From NCBI GenBank assembly GCA_041624435.1, contig JBFJVB010000088.1:1-14436 (forward strand): DNA of 14,436 nt, read 5' to 3'. Both the position numbers and the translations under genes were made by a program. Positions 5,750-12,392 of this stretch are shown here, one piece after another. The notes under the pieces were generated by a model. It was given only the letters and a program-made list of their open reading frames with translations, was not told the DNA's origin and made no database searches. The DNA comes from Oceanococcus sp041624435. GTDB taxonomy: Bacteria > Pseudomonadota > Gammaproteobacteria > Nevskiales > Oceanococcaceae. Within the stretch, counting starts at the first letter, position 1; every line of letters starts with the position of its first letter.

Positions 5750-7881
5750 CAGGGATTGTCGGGCCGGTACCAGATGGGCGAGGTCCAGGCGCGTTCCTGA
5801 ACGGTAGCCGGCATGCTGCCATCGCAGCAACGGGCCAGCGGGCTGGCGGCATCGATATCCGCACAGCTCAGGCTCTCGGCCTGGAATACCTGGGTGCACT
5901 CATACTGGCTCCAGCGGCATTGCGGATTTTCCACCACCCGCGCGTAGTAGAAGGCCGCGGCCTGCGGATCGAATTCCGCATCCTGCCAGACCGTACACAG
6001 CTGGCTGAAGCCGGCGCCGTGGGTTTCGCAGGTGTCGATATCCACGCGCGCGCCGTTGTGTGCATCGCCGGCGACCTCGAACACTTTTTCGAAGCTTTCG
6101 CCGTCTCGGGTCCAGCCCTTGACGATCTGAATGCGCTGCAAGGGCATGCCCGGCGCCGTCGGCACCCCCGGGTCCATGCTGGCCGAGACCGCAAACACCG
6201 GTGCCTGTCCGGCGGCCGGCGCAGGCGGCAGGTCGCCGCCCATCGGCACCCCTTGGGCGTAGCCGGTTTCGACCAGGGTGGCGGAGTCGCACAGATCGGC
6301 CGGGAAATCCCAGCCGCCGAAGGCGCGGGCAACGATGCGCGGGCCGGAGGTCGCGTAGGTTTCCCGGCGCTGCAAAGCCGCAAATACGCTGGCGCGGGTG
6401 TTCTGCTCGGCCCACACCACGGCCAGACCACCGGCGTTGTAGCGGCCGTAGGTCGCGAAATTGATGATGGCGGGAATTTCCGCCGGCGTGCCGGAATACA
6501 CCGGTGGCGTATGCCGGCGCGCCAGCTCGCCGGAGTCCTGGGCGAACACCTCTTCGATGCCGGCCCGGCTGCGTTCCATCACGCCGCCGGGGGCGCTGAT
6601 ATGACTGTCCGTGCTACCGATGAACCCCAGCTTGAACGGATTGACGCCAGATCGGTCCTGCTCGAGCAGGCCGCGGCGCAGGGCGCTGCGCACGAAATCC
6701 GCCGGTTCGACACAGGAATTGCTGTAACCGCCGATGGCCTGGTAACTGTCGGAACAGCGCGGCTGGCAGTTTTGAGGATCATCCGGGCTGCCGGTGCAGA
6801 CCTTGGCCAGCAGTTCGAACTGGCACAGTTCGTCGGCGCTGCCAAAGGGCAGGCCCGGCCCGAAAATGCATTCGGACTGGCCTTTTTCCTGGGTGAGTTC
6901 GGTCAGGGGCTCCAGCCGGGCGCGCTGGGCCGCCAGTTCGGCGCTGTAGGGCAGGCCGACCGGCGACCACGCCGGGGTGGAGGGTCGGAACATGAAGCCG
7001 CCGCCCATGTTCGCGTTGTGCGGAATTGCCAGCGCCTGGCAGCCGTCTGCTTCGCGGCACTGGGCATCCAGGGCGTTCCACAGTTCGATTTCATCATTCG
7101 CATCGAAATAGCTGATTGGCAAATCAATGGGCGTGTCGGTGCCGAACACCACATTGCGGTGCTTGCCGTTGATGTTCTGGCTGCCGGTCCACTCGAAGGC
7201 GTGCAGGGCCGTGAATTCGCAGGGCGAATGGTTCTGCCGCACCGCGGCCTGGGTGGCTTCCCACACGCCGCGCCGGGCCGTTGCGCAATCCTCGCGCCAC
7301 CATTGGCAGTTCGTCACCGGCGCCTGCCCCGGCAGCGTTACCGGGTTGAGCGCCACCACCGCAGACAGGCCATACATCGCGCTCTGAAAGCCGCTGTAGA
7401 GCTGGCTCATGATGGGCAATTCGGCAAAGATCGGGCCCAAGCCAAACAGGCTGGAATCCCCGCGCACCAGCAGGCAGTAAGGGTCCTCGTAGGCCGCATA
7501 CTGCGGGTCGTAACACAGCTGGGTTTCGGCCAGGAATTCGCTGTGATCGGTGATGCCGGCAAAGTCCAGCGGCCGATCGATTCGCAGGGTGTTGCCGCGG
7601 TACTCGATGGGTTCGCCGCGGGCATACCGGTAAGCACCGAACGGATCGACGGTATTGCCGAGCTGGGCAGCATCCAGGGAATAGCTGGTGTGCACATGCA
7701 GATCGCCAAACAGCGGCTGGCGCAGGGGCGTGGCATCCGCACACTCGGGTTCCGGCGCGGTTCTGGCCAGGGGTGAGGCGTGGTCACGACCGCCGCGCAC
7801 ATCGCAGCCGCCGATCAGGGCCAGCGTCGCGAGGCTGAGGAGCAGAGAACGGCAGTCAGGCATGTCGGGAACGGATTTCAT
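5749..7881 (-). CDS. DUF3604 lipoprotein with PHP-like metal-binding motifs
   Basis: A 710-residue protein from the ATG at 7881. A hydrophobic signal (LLLSLATLALIGGC) ends in a lipobox with Cys at residue 26, so it is probably a lipoprotein. Metal-binding motifs of the PHP-like DUF3604 family are clear: GDLHVHTSYS (about residues 59-68), FAGITDHSEFL, LAIPHNANMGGG and GFIGSTDSHISAP. Aromatic, Cys-rich segments with about 20 cysteines (CYDPQY, DPYCLLV, CQPRCSD, CADID near the end) suggest a disulfide-bonded periplasmic enzyme. PHP-superfamily proteins are usually phosphoesterases or related metal-dependent hydrolases; the substrate of DUF3604 is not established. Other starts are the ATG at 7863 and a TTG at 7917; none has a good ribosome site. 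It is the first gene of a four-gene minus-strand operon and overlaps the isomerase by one base. Confidence 0.88.
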   Translation of the reverse strand: MKSVPDMPDCRSLLLSLATLALIGGCDVRGGRDHASPLARTAPEPECADATPLRQPLFGDLHVHTSYSLDAAQLGNTVDPFGAYRYARGEPIEYRGNTLRIDRPLDFAGITDHSEFLAETQLCYDPQYAAYEDPYCLLVRGDSSLFGLGPIFAELPIMSQLYSGFQSAMYGLSAVVALNPVTLPGQAPVTNCQWWREDCATARRGVWEATQAAVRQNHSPCEFTALHAFEWTGSQNINGKHRNVVFGTDTPIDLPISYFDANDEIELWNALDAQCREADGCQALAIPHNANMGGGFMFRPSTPAWSPVGLPYSAELAAQRARLEPLTELTQEKGQSECIFGPGLPFGSADELCQFELLAKVCTGSPDDPQNCQPRCSDSYQAIGGYSNSCVEPADFVRSALRRGLLEQDRSGVNPFKLGFIGSTDSHISAPGGVMERSRAGIEEVFAQDSGELARRHTPPVYSGTPAEIPAIINFATYGRYNAGGLAVVWAEQNTRASVFAALQRRETYATSGPRIVARAFGGWDFPADLCDSATLVETGYAQGVPMGGDLPPAPAAGQAPVFAVSASMDPGVPTAPGMPLQRIQIVKGWTRDGESFEKVFEVAGDAHNGARVDIDTCETHGAGFSQLCTVWQDAEFDPQAAAFYYARVVENPQCRWSQYECTQVFQAESLSCADIDAASPLARCCDGSMPATVQERAWTSPIWYRPDNP

Positions 7882-7975
7882 CGGGGCTGGCAGGGCGGGG
7901 GGCTTATCATCGCGCAATGCCTTGCGATTGTCGTGCCGCCGGGACTCGGCCGCCGTGCGCTGGCCACCGCAAATG

Positions 7976-8002
7976 AAAAAGCCCCCGCAGTGGCGGGGGC
8001 TT
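7976..8002 (-). terminator. Strong intrinsic terminator of the porin gene
   Basis: A 10-bp perfect stem (7979-7988 with 7993-8002) containing a GCCCCCGC arm and a 4-nt loop, followed on the minus strand by a five-T tract (complement of 7976-7980). It lies 23 bp after the porin stop and upstream of the DUF3604 gene, so the DUF3604 operon should use its own promoter within about 7882-7975. Confidence 0.92.
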
Positions 8003-8025
8003 GGCGAGGTGATCAGCGGCCGATT

Positions 8026-8781
8026 CTAGAAACGGCCGGTCACACCGAGCGTGATGCGGTCACCCACCGCGCCCGCGCCGGTATCCTGCGTGGTGTACGC
8101 GATATGCAGTCCCAGATCGGGAATCACGAACATGCTGGCGCGAAGCTCGATTTCCTCGTTTGAACCGGACCGATCCGTGTCGGCATAGCCCAGACCGAAG
8201 CTCAGGACGCGGCTGACATAAAGATCCCAGTCAATGGCGTAACTGACCGTGTCCGCCGGATCATCGGCCTGGGCGATGCGGGCTTCCACGTTATAGGCGC
8301 TTTCCCCCGACATCTGCTCAACCAGTTTGGCGTTGAGTGAAAGTTCCGAATCGCCCCCGTCATCATCGTCATAGCCGAGGCTGATGCGAACGCCGTCAGC
8401 CGGGAAAAAGCCCACTTCGATGGAGATTTCATCAGAGTCCGTGTTGCCGAATTCGGTTCTGGTCAGGCCGGCTGCCAGATAGTAATTCTGCATGTAGGCC
8501 TCGCCGCCGATGCCGATCTGGTCGATATCCGCATCATCAAACGTCGTGTAACGCAGGTTCACCTCGGATGAACGACGCAGAAACGCGGCCTCGGCCAGAG
8601 GCAGTCCGGAGGTGTCCACCGGCATGAAATGATAGGCGCCACCGATGCTCAGTGCCGAGTCATTCAGATCGTCGAAATCCGTATACAAACCGGTGGCCTC
8701 ATATTGGTAGGCGGATGCCGAGGTGGCTACAACCAGACTGGTTACGGCCCCTGCACCCCATGCATAAACTGATTTTTTCAT
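8026..8781 (-). CDS. Small outer-membrane beta-barrel protein, putative porin
   Basis: A 251-residue protein with a clear signal peptide (MKKSVYAWGAGAVTSLVV, cleavage after ASA). Alternating hydrophobic strands with polar turns run through the mature protein, which ends in the aromatic barrel signature (ITLGVTGRF). The exposed regions are strikingly acidic, notably LGYDDDDGGDSELS near mid-protein. This suits an outer-membrane channel resembling small putative porins; the length predicts about 10-12 strands. GGGGAA lies 7 nt before the ATG. It is monocistronic, with a promoter at 8840-8868, a 5' stem-loop and a strong terminator. The substrate is unknown. Confidence 0.8.
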   Translation of the reverse strand: MKKSVYAWGAGAVTSLVVATSASAYQYEATGLYTDFDDLNDSALSIGGAYHFMPVDTSGLPLAEAAFLRRSSEVNLRYTTFDDADIDQIGIGGEAYMQNYYLAAGLTRTEFGNTDSDEISIEVGFFPADGVRISLGYDDDDGGDSELSLNAKLVEQMSGESAYNVEARIAQADDPADTVSYAIDWDLYVSRVLSFGLGYADTDRSGSNEEIELRASMFVIPDLGLHIAYTTQDTGAGAVGDRITLGVTGRF

Positions 8782-8814
8782 GGTCTGTTCCCCGTTCTTA
8801 TTGATTCAGGATTC

Positions 8815-8833
8815 ATCGGGCGCTCCACCCGAT
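8815..8833 (-). other. 5' leader stem-loop of the porin mRNA
   Basis: ATCGGG and CCCGAT form a 6-bp stem with a 7-nt loop. The predicted start site from the promoter just upstream is about 8833, so the hairpin would sit at the extreme 5' end of the transcript. It is about 33 nt before the start codon and outside the ribosome site. It may protect the message from decay, as 5'-terminal stem-loops do on ompA mRNA; this is inferred. Confidence 0.45.
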
Positions 8834-8839
8834 TGCCCC

Positions 8840-8868
8840 AGAATAGTGCAGGAAAAAAATTTACGCAA
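8840..8868 (-). promoter_or_regulatory. Sigma-70-type promoter of the porin gene
   Basis: Reading the minus strand, TTGCGT (8868-8863), a 17-bp spacer containing a T7 run, then TATTCT (8845-8840). Spacing is ideal, each hexamer matches the consensus at four or five positions, and the predicted leader is about 50 nt. Confidence 0.65.
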
Positions 8869-8881
8869 AAAGAGTAGCTTA

Positions 8882-8935
8882 GACGGCCATTTCCGTCGTT
8901 TGGAAACATTCCGGGAGGGACGGTGCAGAGCCGTC
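8882..8935. repeat. Two small hairpins sharing GACGG/CCGTC arms
   Basis: GACGG-N6-CCGTC at 8882-8897 and GACGG-N7-CCGTC at 8919-8935 lie between the permease gene and the porin promoter. Neither has a T-run. They may be upstream porin control sites or an RNA structure at the end of the metal operon. No convincing terminator is seen for that operon; a 7-bp stem at 9015-9034 overlaps the permease stop codon but also lacks a T-run. Confidence 0.25.
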
Positions 8936-9013
8936 GGGCCTTGCGCCCCCGCGGTCGGAAGTCACCTGCAAGCCCGATGGGCTGGCGCAGCAATCGTGGG
9001 GACGGGGAGTGTT

Positions 9014-9778
9014 TCAGCCCCTGCGGCGGGGCTGTCGATTCAGCCAGAGGCGAACCAGTCCGCTCAGCACCGCCAACATGGCCATCGCGCAGACAATCAA
9101 AGGGCCGGAGGGCAGGTCGGTTGGCACCGACAGCAGCAGGCCGGCTACGTAGGCCATCGCGCCCAGGGCATAGCCCAGGGTCAGACCACGGGATGCGGAT
9201 AAGCCGAAGCCGGCGATGGCCGGGATGATCAGGGTTGCGAACACCAGATACACGCCAACGAGCTGAACGGACGCGGTGATGGCCAGCGCAAACACCAGGT
9301 AGAACACGCCGGGATGATGGCGGGCCCAAAGGCCCCAGATGGCCAGCACGGTGGCGTACAAGAGGGCGACGGGTATCAGGTCGGTGTAGGTGACCCACAG
9401 GATTTGCCCGGCCAGCAAGGCCTGCATGGACTCGGCGCCATGCGGGTTATGGGCCAGGATCAGCAGGCCGATGCAGGCGGACAGGACATACAAGGAGCCG
9501 ATCAGGGCTTCCTGCAGTTGGCCAAAAAACCGGTCGGTCCAGGTCAGCAGCAGGGCGCCGGACAGCGCGGCGGCGCCGGCTGACAGCTGGATGGCCCAGC
9601 CGTGCTCGGCCCAGTGCAGGCTCTGGGCAATGATGACCCCCAGTGCCGCTACCTGGGCTATGGCCAGATCGACGAAAATGACGCCACGCTCCAGCACCCG
9701 GCGGCCCAGAACCACATGGGTGGAGACCACCAGCAGTCCGGCGATCAACGGGGCGCCGATAATGGACAGATCGATCAC
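9014..9778 (-). CDS. ZnuB/MntB-like metal ABC transporter permease
   Basis: A 254-residue polytopic protein of the ABC-3 permease family. Family patterns are visible: GVIFVDLAIAQVAALGVI near residue 35, the conserved FATLIIPAIAGFGLSASRG segment likely to include the ATPase-contact region, and the late AGLLLSVPTDLPSGPLIV. About seven to eight membrane segments can be counted. It would carry Zn2+ or Mn2+ from a periplasmic binding protein into the cytoplasm. The start is a GTG at 9778 that overlaps the binding-protein stop as GTGA; the frame open further upstream to 10282 is a shadow. No ATP-binding subunit follows: the next gene downstream is the unrelated porin. Confidence 0.88.
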   Translation of the reverse strand: MIDLSIIGAPLIAGLLVVSTHVVLGRRVLERGVIFVDLAIAQVAALGVIIAQSLHWAEHGWAIQLSAGAAALSGALLLTWTDRFFGQLQEALIGSLYVLSACIGLLILAHNPHGAESMQALLAGQILWVTYTDLIPVALLYATVLAIWGLWARHHPGVFYLVFALAITASVQLVGVYLVFATLIIPAIAGFGLSASRGLTLGYALGAMAYVAGLLLSVPTDLPSGPLIVCAMAMLAVLSGLVRLWLNRQPRRRG

Positions 9779-10668
9779 AGGGCATCCAGCAACAGGCGAA
9801 GCGTCACCTCGTAAAGCCCGCTCAGATCCTCGGCGCCCTCGGCGCCACCGACGGTAAACGGCAGCGCGACGGCAGGAATCCCCGTCCTGGCGGCAATCCA
9901 CCTGGCCGGACGATCCGACTGGTAAGCGGCGTACAGCACCATTTTGGCGGGCTGGTGTTGCAGCGTCTCGACGATCTTCAGGAGCTGGCCGGTACTGGGC
10001 GGGACGCCCGGCTTGGCTTCCAGCACGGCCAGCTGTTCCAGGCCCAGCCAAGCGTAGAGGTAGGCCCAGCTGTCGTGGGCGCTGATCACGCGCTGGCCGC
10101 GCAGCGGGGCGGCGCGTTCTTCCCAGCTGGCGATCTTGCGTGTCCAGGCGCTCGCGAATGCGGCATGCCGCGCCTGGTAGTTTTTCGCCCGGGCGGGGTC
10201 GATCTGCATCAGGCGTTGGCCAAGCCCTGCGGCGACGGGCAACAGCTGGCGGGGGTCGGTCTGGATATGCGGATTGCCCCAAGGGTGAACATCCCCCATC
10301 GAGCGGTCCACCTGCTCGGGGACGCCGAGCATTTCGACCTCGCCAGCGGCTTCGAAGTAACCGGGCTGCCCTGGGCGCAGTCTGGGATTATTGCCTTTCT
10401 GAGCCAGTGCCGGAAGCCAGCCGGACTCCAGGTCCGCACCGGTGCAGACCAGCAGATCCGCCTTGCGATAGCGTGCGATCAGGCTGGGTCTTGCCTCAAT
10501 GCGATGCGGGTCCTGATAGGCATTGGTGGCGGTGTACACCTCGACATCGGGTCCGCCGATTTCCCGGGCCAGGGCGCCCCATTCGGGTTCGCAGGCAAAA
10601 ATGGCGACGGTAGCTTGCGCCGACATCGAACCCAGGCTCAATACGGCGGCCAGCAGCAGACGATTCAT
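9775..10668 (-). CDS. ZnuA-like periplasmic metal-binding protein
   Basis: A 297-residue protein with a signal peptide (MNRLLLAAVLSLGSMSAQA). It has the cluster-A-I type pattern of zinc/manganese binding proteins with three likely His ligands: AYQDPHRIEARPS (about residue 55), GNPHIQTDP (about residue 132) and ISAHDSWAYLYAWLGLE (about residue 200). The fourth canonical position, usually Asp or Glu in the C-terminal lobe, is not obvious near AVALPFTVGG. There is no long His-rich loop of the kind found in many ZnuA proteins. The ATG at 10668 lies 7 bp after the outer-membrane-protein stop and has no clear ribosome site; an ATG at 10686 is less suited to a signal peptide. It overlaps the permease by 4 nt. 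Zinc is the likeliest ligand, by family and context. Confidence 0.88.
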   Translation of the reverse strand: MNRLLLAAVLSLGSMSAQATVAIFACEPEWGALAREIGGPDVEVYTATNAYQDPHRIEARPSLIARYRKADLLVCTGADLESGWLPALAQKGNNPRLRPGQPGYFEAAGEVEMLGVPEQVDRSMGDVHPWGNPHIQTDPRQLLPVAAGLGQRLMQIDPARAKNYQARHAAFASAWTRKIASWEERAAPLRGQRVISAHDSWAYLYAWLGLEQLAVLEAKPGVPPSTGQLLKIVETLQHQPAKMVLYAAYQSDRPARWIAARTGIPAVALPFTVGGAEGAEDLSGLYEVTLRLLLDAL

Positions 10669-10675
10669 CACCGTT

Positions 10676-11866
10676 TCAGAATACATGCGCCGGGTGTGAG
10701 CCGAGGCTGAAGATGTATTGCAGGAAAATCTGTTCATCGGTGGTTTCATCCGGCCGCGAGCGGTCGTGGTTGTACTGCAGGCGGAAGCGACTGAATTCGC
10801 TGCGCGAATAATCCACCATGAAGGACAGCCGCGATGGTCGGTCGTCGTTCGGGTTGGCCAACGCTGTCAGGGCAGGAGTGGCGGGCAGGGCCACGGTGTT
10901 GTCGGTTGTCAGCCAGCCGTACCGGACACCGGCGCGCCAGCCGCGCCTGAATCCATAGACGGCCTGCACATAGGCACCGGTCTGTTCGCCGGCATAGCCG
11001 CTGGTCTGGCCATCGTCGCTCAGCATGCCGTCCTCGGACCGGCGAAAAAATTCCGCCTGGAACTTGAAACTGCGCTCGGTGGCGTTGCCATGCGGTGACC
11101 ATTTGTACACCAGGTCGAGTATCAGCGTGTCGGAGGTGCCGGTAAATGCCGGGCCTGGATCCTCGTCCTCGCCGCTTTGACGTTCTGCGGCATCGCTGCC
11201 GAGCCAGCTTACGCCGGCCCGCCAGGATCCACCCGTACCCAGATCGCCGCCCAGATGGGCAAAGGCGCTGGTCGACTCGAAGCCATCGAGGTTCTCGCCG
11301 CCGCCTGGAAAGGCGGCGCCGCGCAGCGCCTCGAAGCCAATCTCGATCAGCAGATCGGCCGGCGCCACCCAGCGCAGCTGGGCGCCGTCATCGGCATAGG
11401 TGGTGGCCAGAAACGCCCGGTAAGCGAGAGGCGCATCGATGAAATCCCAGGCGTGGCTGTGCTGGCGATTGTGATAGCCGATGTCGGAGAAGAACCGGCC
11501 CAGCTTGAATTGCAGGCCATGAGGCAGAGCCAGCGTGTTGACATACAGCTCTTCCACGGCGGTCCTGGTTTCACCGTCCTCGTTCTCGAATGCGATGGTG
11601 GTCCAGCCATGCCAGGCATCATCGATATTCGCCTCGATGGCGAGTTCCGCCTCACCGATCGCGGGTCCCCGGGGCTTCAACTCCGTTTCCGGGCCGAGCA
11701 GGAAACCGGGAATGTCAGCTTCGGCCGAACTGGAGTAATCCGCGTACTGCCCCTGCACCAGCAGGCTGAGTTGTGGGTTGAAGGTGTTTTTTGCAATGGC
11801 GGCCTGTGCGCCTGCCGTTGAGAGCATCAACGCCAGGCAGGCGACCGTGGATGTTCGATATGGCAT
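10676..11866 (-). CDS. Outer-membrane beta-barrel protein of the metal-uptake operon
   Basis: A 396-residue protein with a signal peptide (MPYRTSTVACLALMLS, cleavage after GAQA). Strand-like segments have porin character (LQFKLGRFFSDIGYHNRQHS, WRAGVRYGWL, FRLQYNHDRSRP) and the protein ends in Phe (AHVF). No TonB box or plug domain is evident, and at this length it resembles a porin rather than a TonB-dependent receptor. His-rich spots (YHNRQHSHAW) may bind metal. GGAGG lies 6 nt before the ATG, the strongest ribosome site in this operon. It sits 69 bp after the small His/Cys gene and 7 bp before the ZnuA-like gene, suggesting a role in bringing the metal or a metal complex across the outer membrane; this is inferred. 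Confidence 0.8.
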   Translation of the reverse strand: MPYRTSTVACLALMLSTAGAQAAIAKNTFNPQLSLLVQGQYADYSSSAEADIPGFLLGPETELKPRGPAIGEAELAIEANIDDAWHGWTTIAFENEDGETRTAVEELYVNTLALPHGLQFKLGRFFSDIGYHNRQHSHAWDFIDAPLAYRAFLATTYADDGAQLRWVAPADLLIEIGFEALRGAAFPGGGENLDGFESTSAFAHLGGDLGTGGSWRAGVSWLGSDAAERQSGEDEDPGPAFTGTSDTLILDLVYKWSPHGNATERSFKFQAEFFRRSEDGMLSDDGQTSGYAGEQTGAYVQAVYGFRRGWRAGVRYGWLTTDNTVALPATPALTALANPNDDRPSRLSFMVDYSRSEFSRFRLQYNHDRSRPDETTDEQIFLQYIFSLGSHPAHVF

Positions 11867-11889
11867 CGACTTCCTCCGAAACGCAATGA

Positions 11890-11914
11890 ATTATCGCCAG
11901 CGAAAAAACTGGCG
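11890..11914 (-). promoter_or_regulatory. Inverted repeat touching a possible -10 box upstream of the outer-membrane-protein gene
   Basis: CGCCAG (11895-11900) and CTGGCG (11909-11914) form a perfect 6-bp inverted repeat around an A/T-rich 8-nt centre. On the minus strand GATAAT (11895-11890), one mismatch from TATAAT, directly abuts it and would start transcription near 11883, just before GGAGG. No good -35 is visible, which would suit an activator-dependent or weak internal promoter. The T6 run is in the loop, so it is not an intrinsic terminator. Confidence 0.4.
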
Positions 11915-11935
11915 CTTACATCGGTAGTTGCGTAT

Positions 11936-12211
11936 CTAGGCCGGCGGGCCGCGAATGCCTCGGGCGGTGTCGCGCCAGCCCGCAGGTGCCGCAGGGGACG
12001 CCGCCATCGCGGATTCTGCGCGGTGCTGCTGCGAAACCACCCCCAGGGTCGCGGCAGGGATTGCGCCAGTACCGGAATGCGCACACGCATGGCAAGGCAC
12101 ATCGGCGCTGCCTGCGCTGGCCAGATGCTCGCTGCTGTGGGTGAGCAGCACGGTCTGACCCAGCAGAAACCAGGCGGTCGTGAGCAGGGTGATGAGTTTC
12201 AGGTTCCGCAT
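11936..12211 (-). CDS. Small exported His/Cys protein, first gene of the metal-uptake operon
   Basis: A 91-residue protein. A hydrophobic N-terminus (MRNLKLITLLTTAWFLLGQ) is a signal peptide or membrane anchor. A short periplasmic region then carries HSSEH (about residues 24-28) and CHACAHSG (about residues 40-47), a dense set of potential Zn/Cu/Ni ligands. The C-terminal half is Ala/Pro/Arg-rich and low in complexity. I do not recognise a named family, though small exported proteins with such ligands next to metal transporters are plausible metal scavengers or chaperones. The ATG at 12211 has no ribosome site but lies only about 4 nt from the start site predicted for the promoter at 12222-12250, so the message may be nearly leaderless. 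A TTG at 12250 would place start codons inside the promoter. Confidence 0.65.
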   Translation of the reverse strand: MRNLKLITLLTTAWFLLGQTVLLTHSSEHLASAGSADVPCHACAHSGTGAIPAATLGVVSQQHRAESAMAASPAAPAGWRDTARGIRGPPA

Positions 12212-12221
12212 AACCGCGCAC

Positions 12222-12250
12222 TTGATAGCAGGTGAATCAAGGCGGGTCAA
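12222..12250 (-). promoter_or_regulatory. Sigma-70-type promoter of the metal-uptake operon
   Basis: Reading the minus strand: TTGACC (12250-12245), a 17-bp spacer ending in TGC, then TATCAA (12227-12222). The -35 matches five of six bases, the -10 four of six, and TGn gives an extended -10. An inverted repeat (TTGAT at 12222-12226, ATCAA at 12236-12240) overlaps the -10 and spacer, a position suited to repressor binding. I see no classical AT-rich Zur box. Confidence 0.6.
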
Positions 12251-12348
12251 CAGCGCCGTGAGCCCAGCACTCGCTCAGGGGCAGGCGCTACGTCCAGGGA
12301 ACCGGGCTGCGGAAACCCGACCCGACTTATCAAGCAGAGGGAAGGGGC

Positions 12349-12354
12349 TATAGT
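12349..12354 (+). promoter_or_regulatory. Possible -10 element for the diguanylate cyclase gene
   Basis: TATAGT would start transcription near 12361, about 32 nt before the ATG at 12393. The -35 region is poor. The divergent interval 12212-12392 is only 181 bp and is shared with the metal-operon promoter. Confidence 0.25.
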
Positions 12355-12392
12355 CGTGAGTCTGCAATCCTCTACACTGGCCCGGTGTCCGC

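Noticed and set aside
5920..7776. 618-codon plus-strand frame opposite the DUF3604 gene
   Set aside because: No recognisable motif or signal, and the minus frame contains all PHP-like motifs. It is a high-GC artefact.
9015..9034. Hairpin at the end of the permease gene as a terminator
   Set aside because: A perfect 7-bp stem, but it overlaps the stop codon and no T-run follows on the minus strand.
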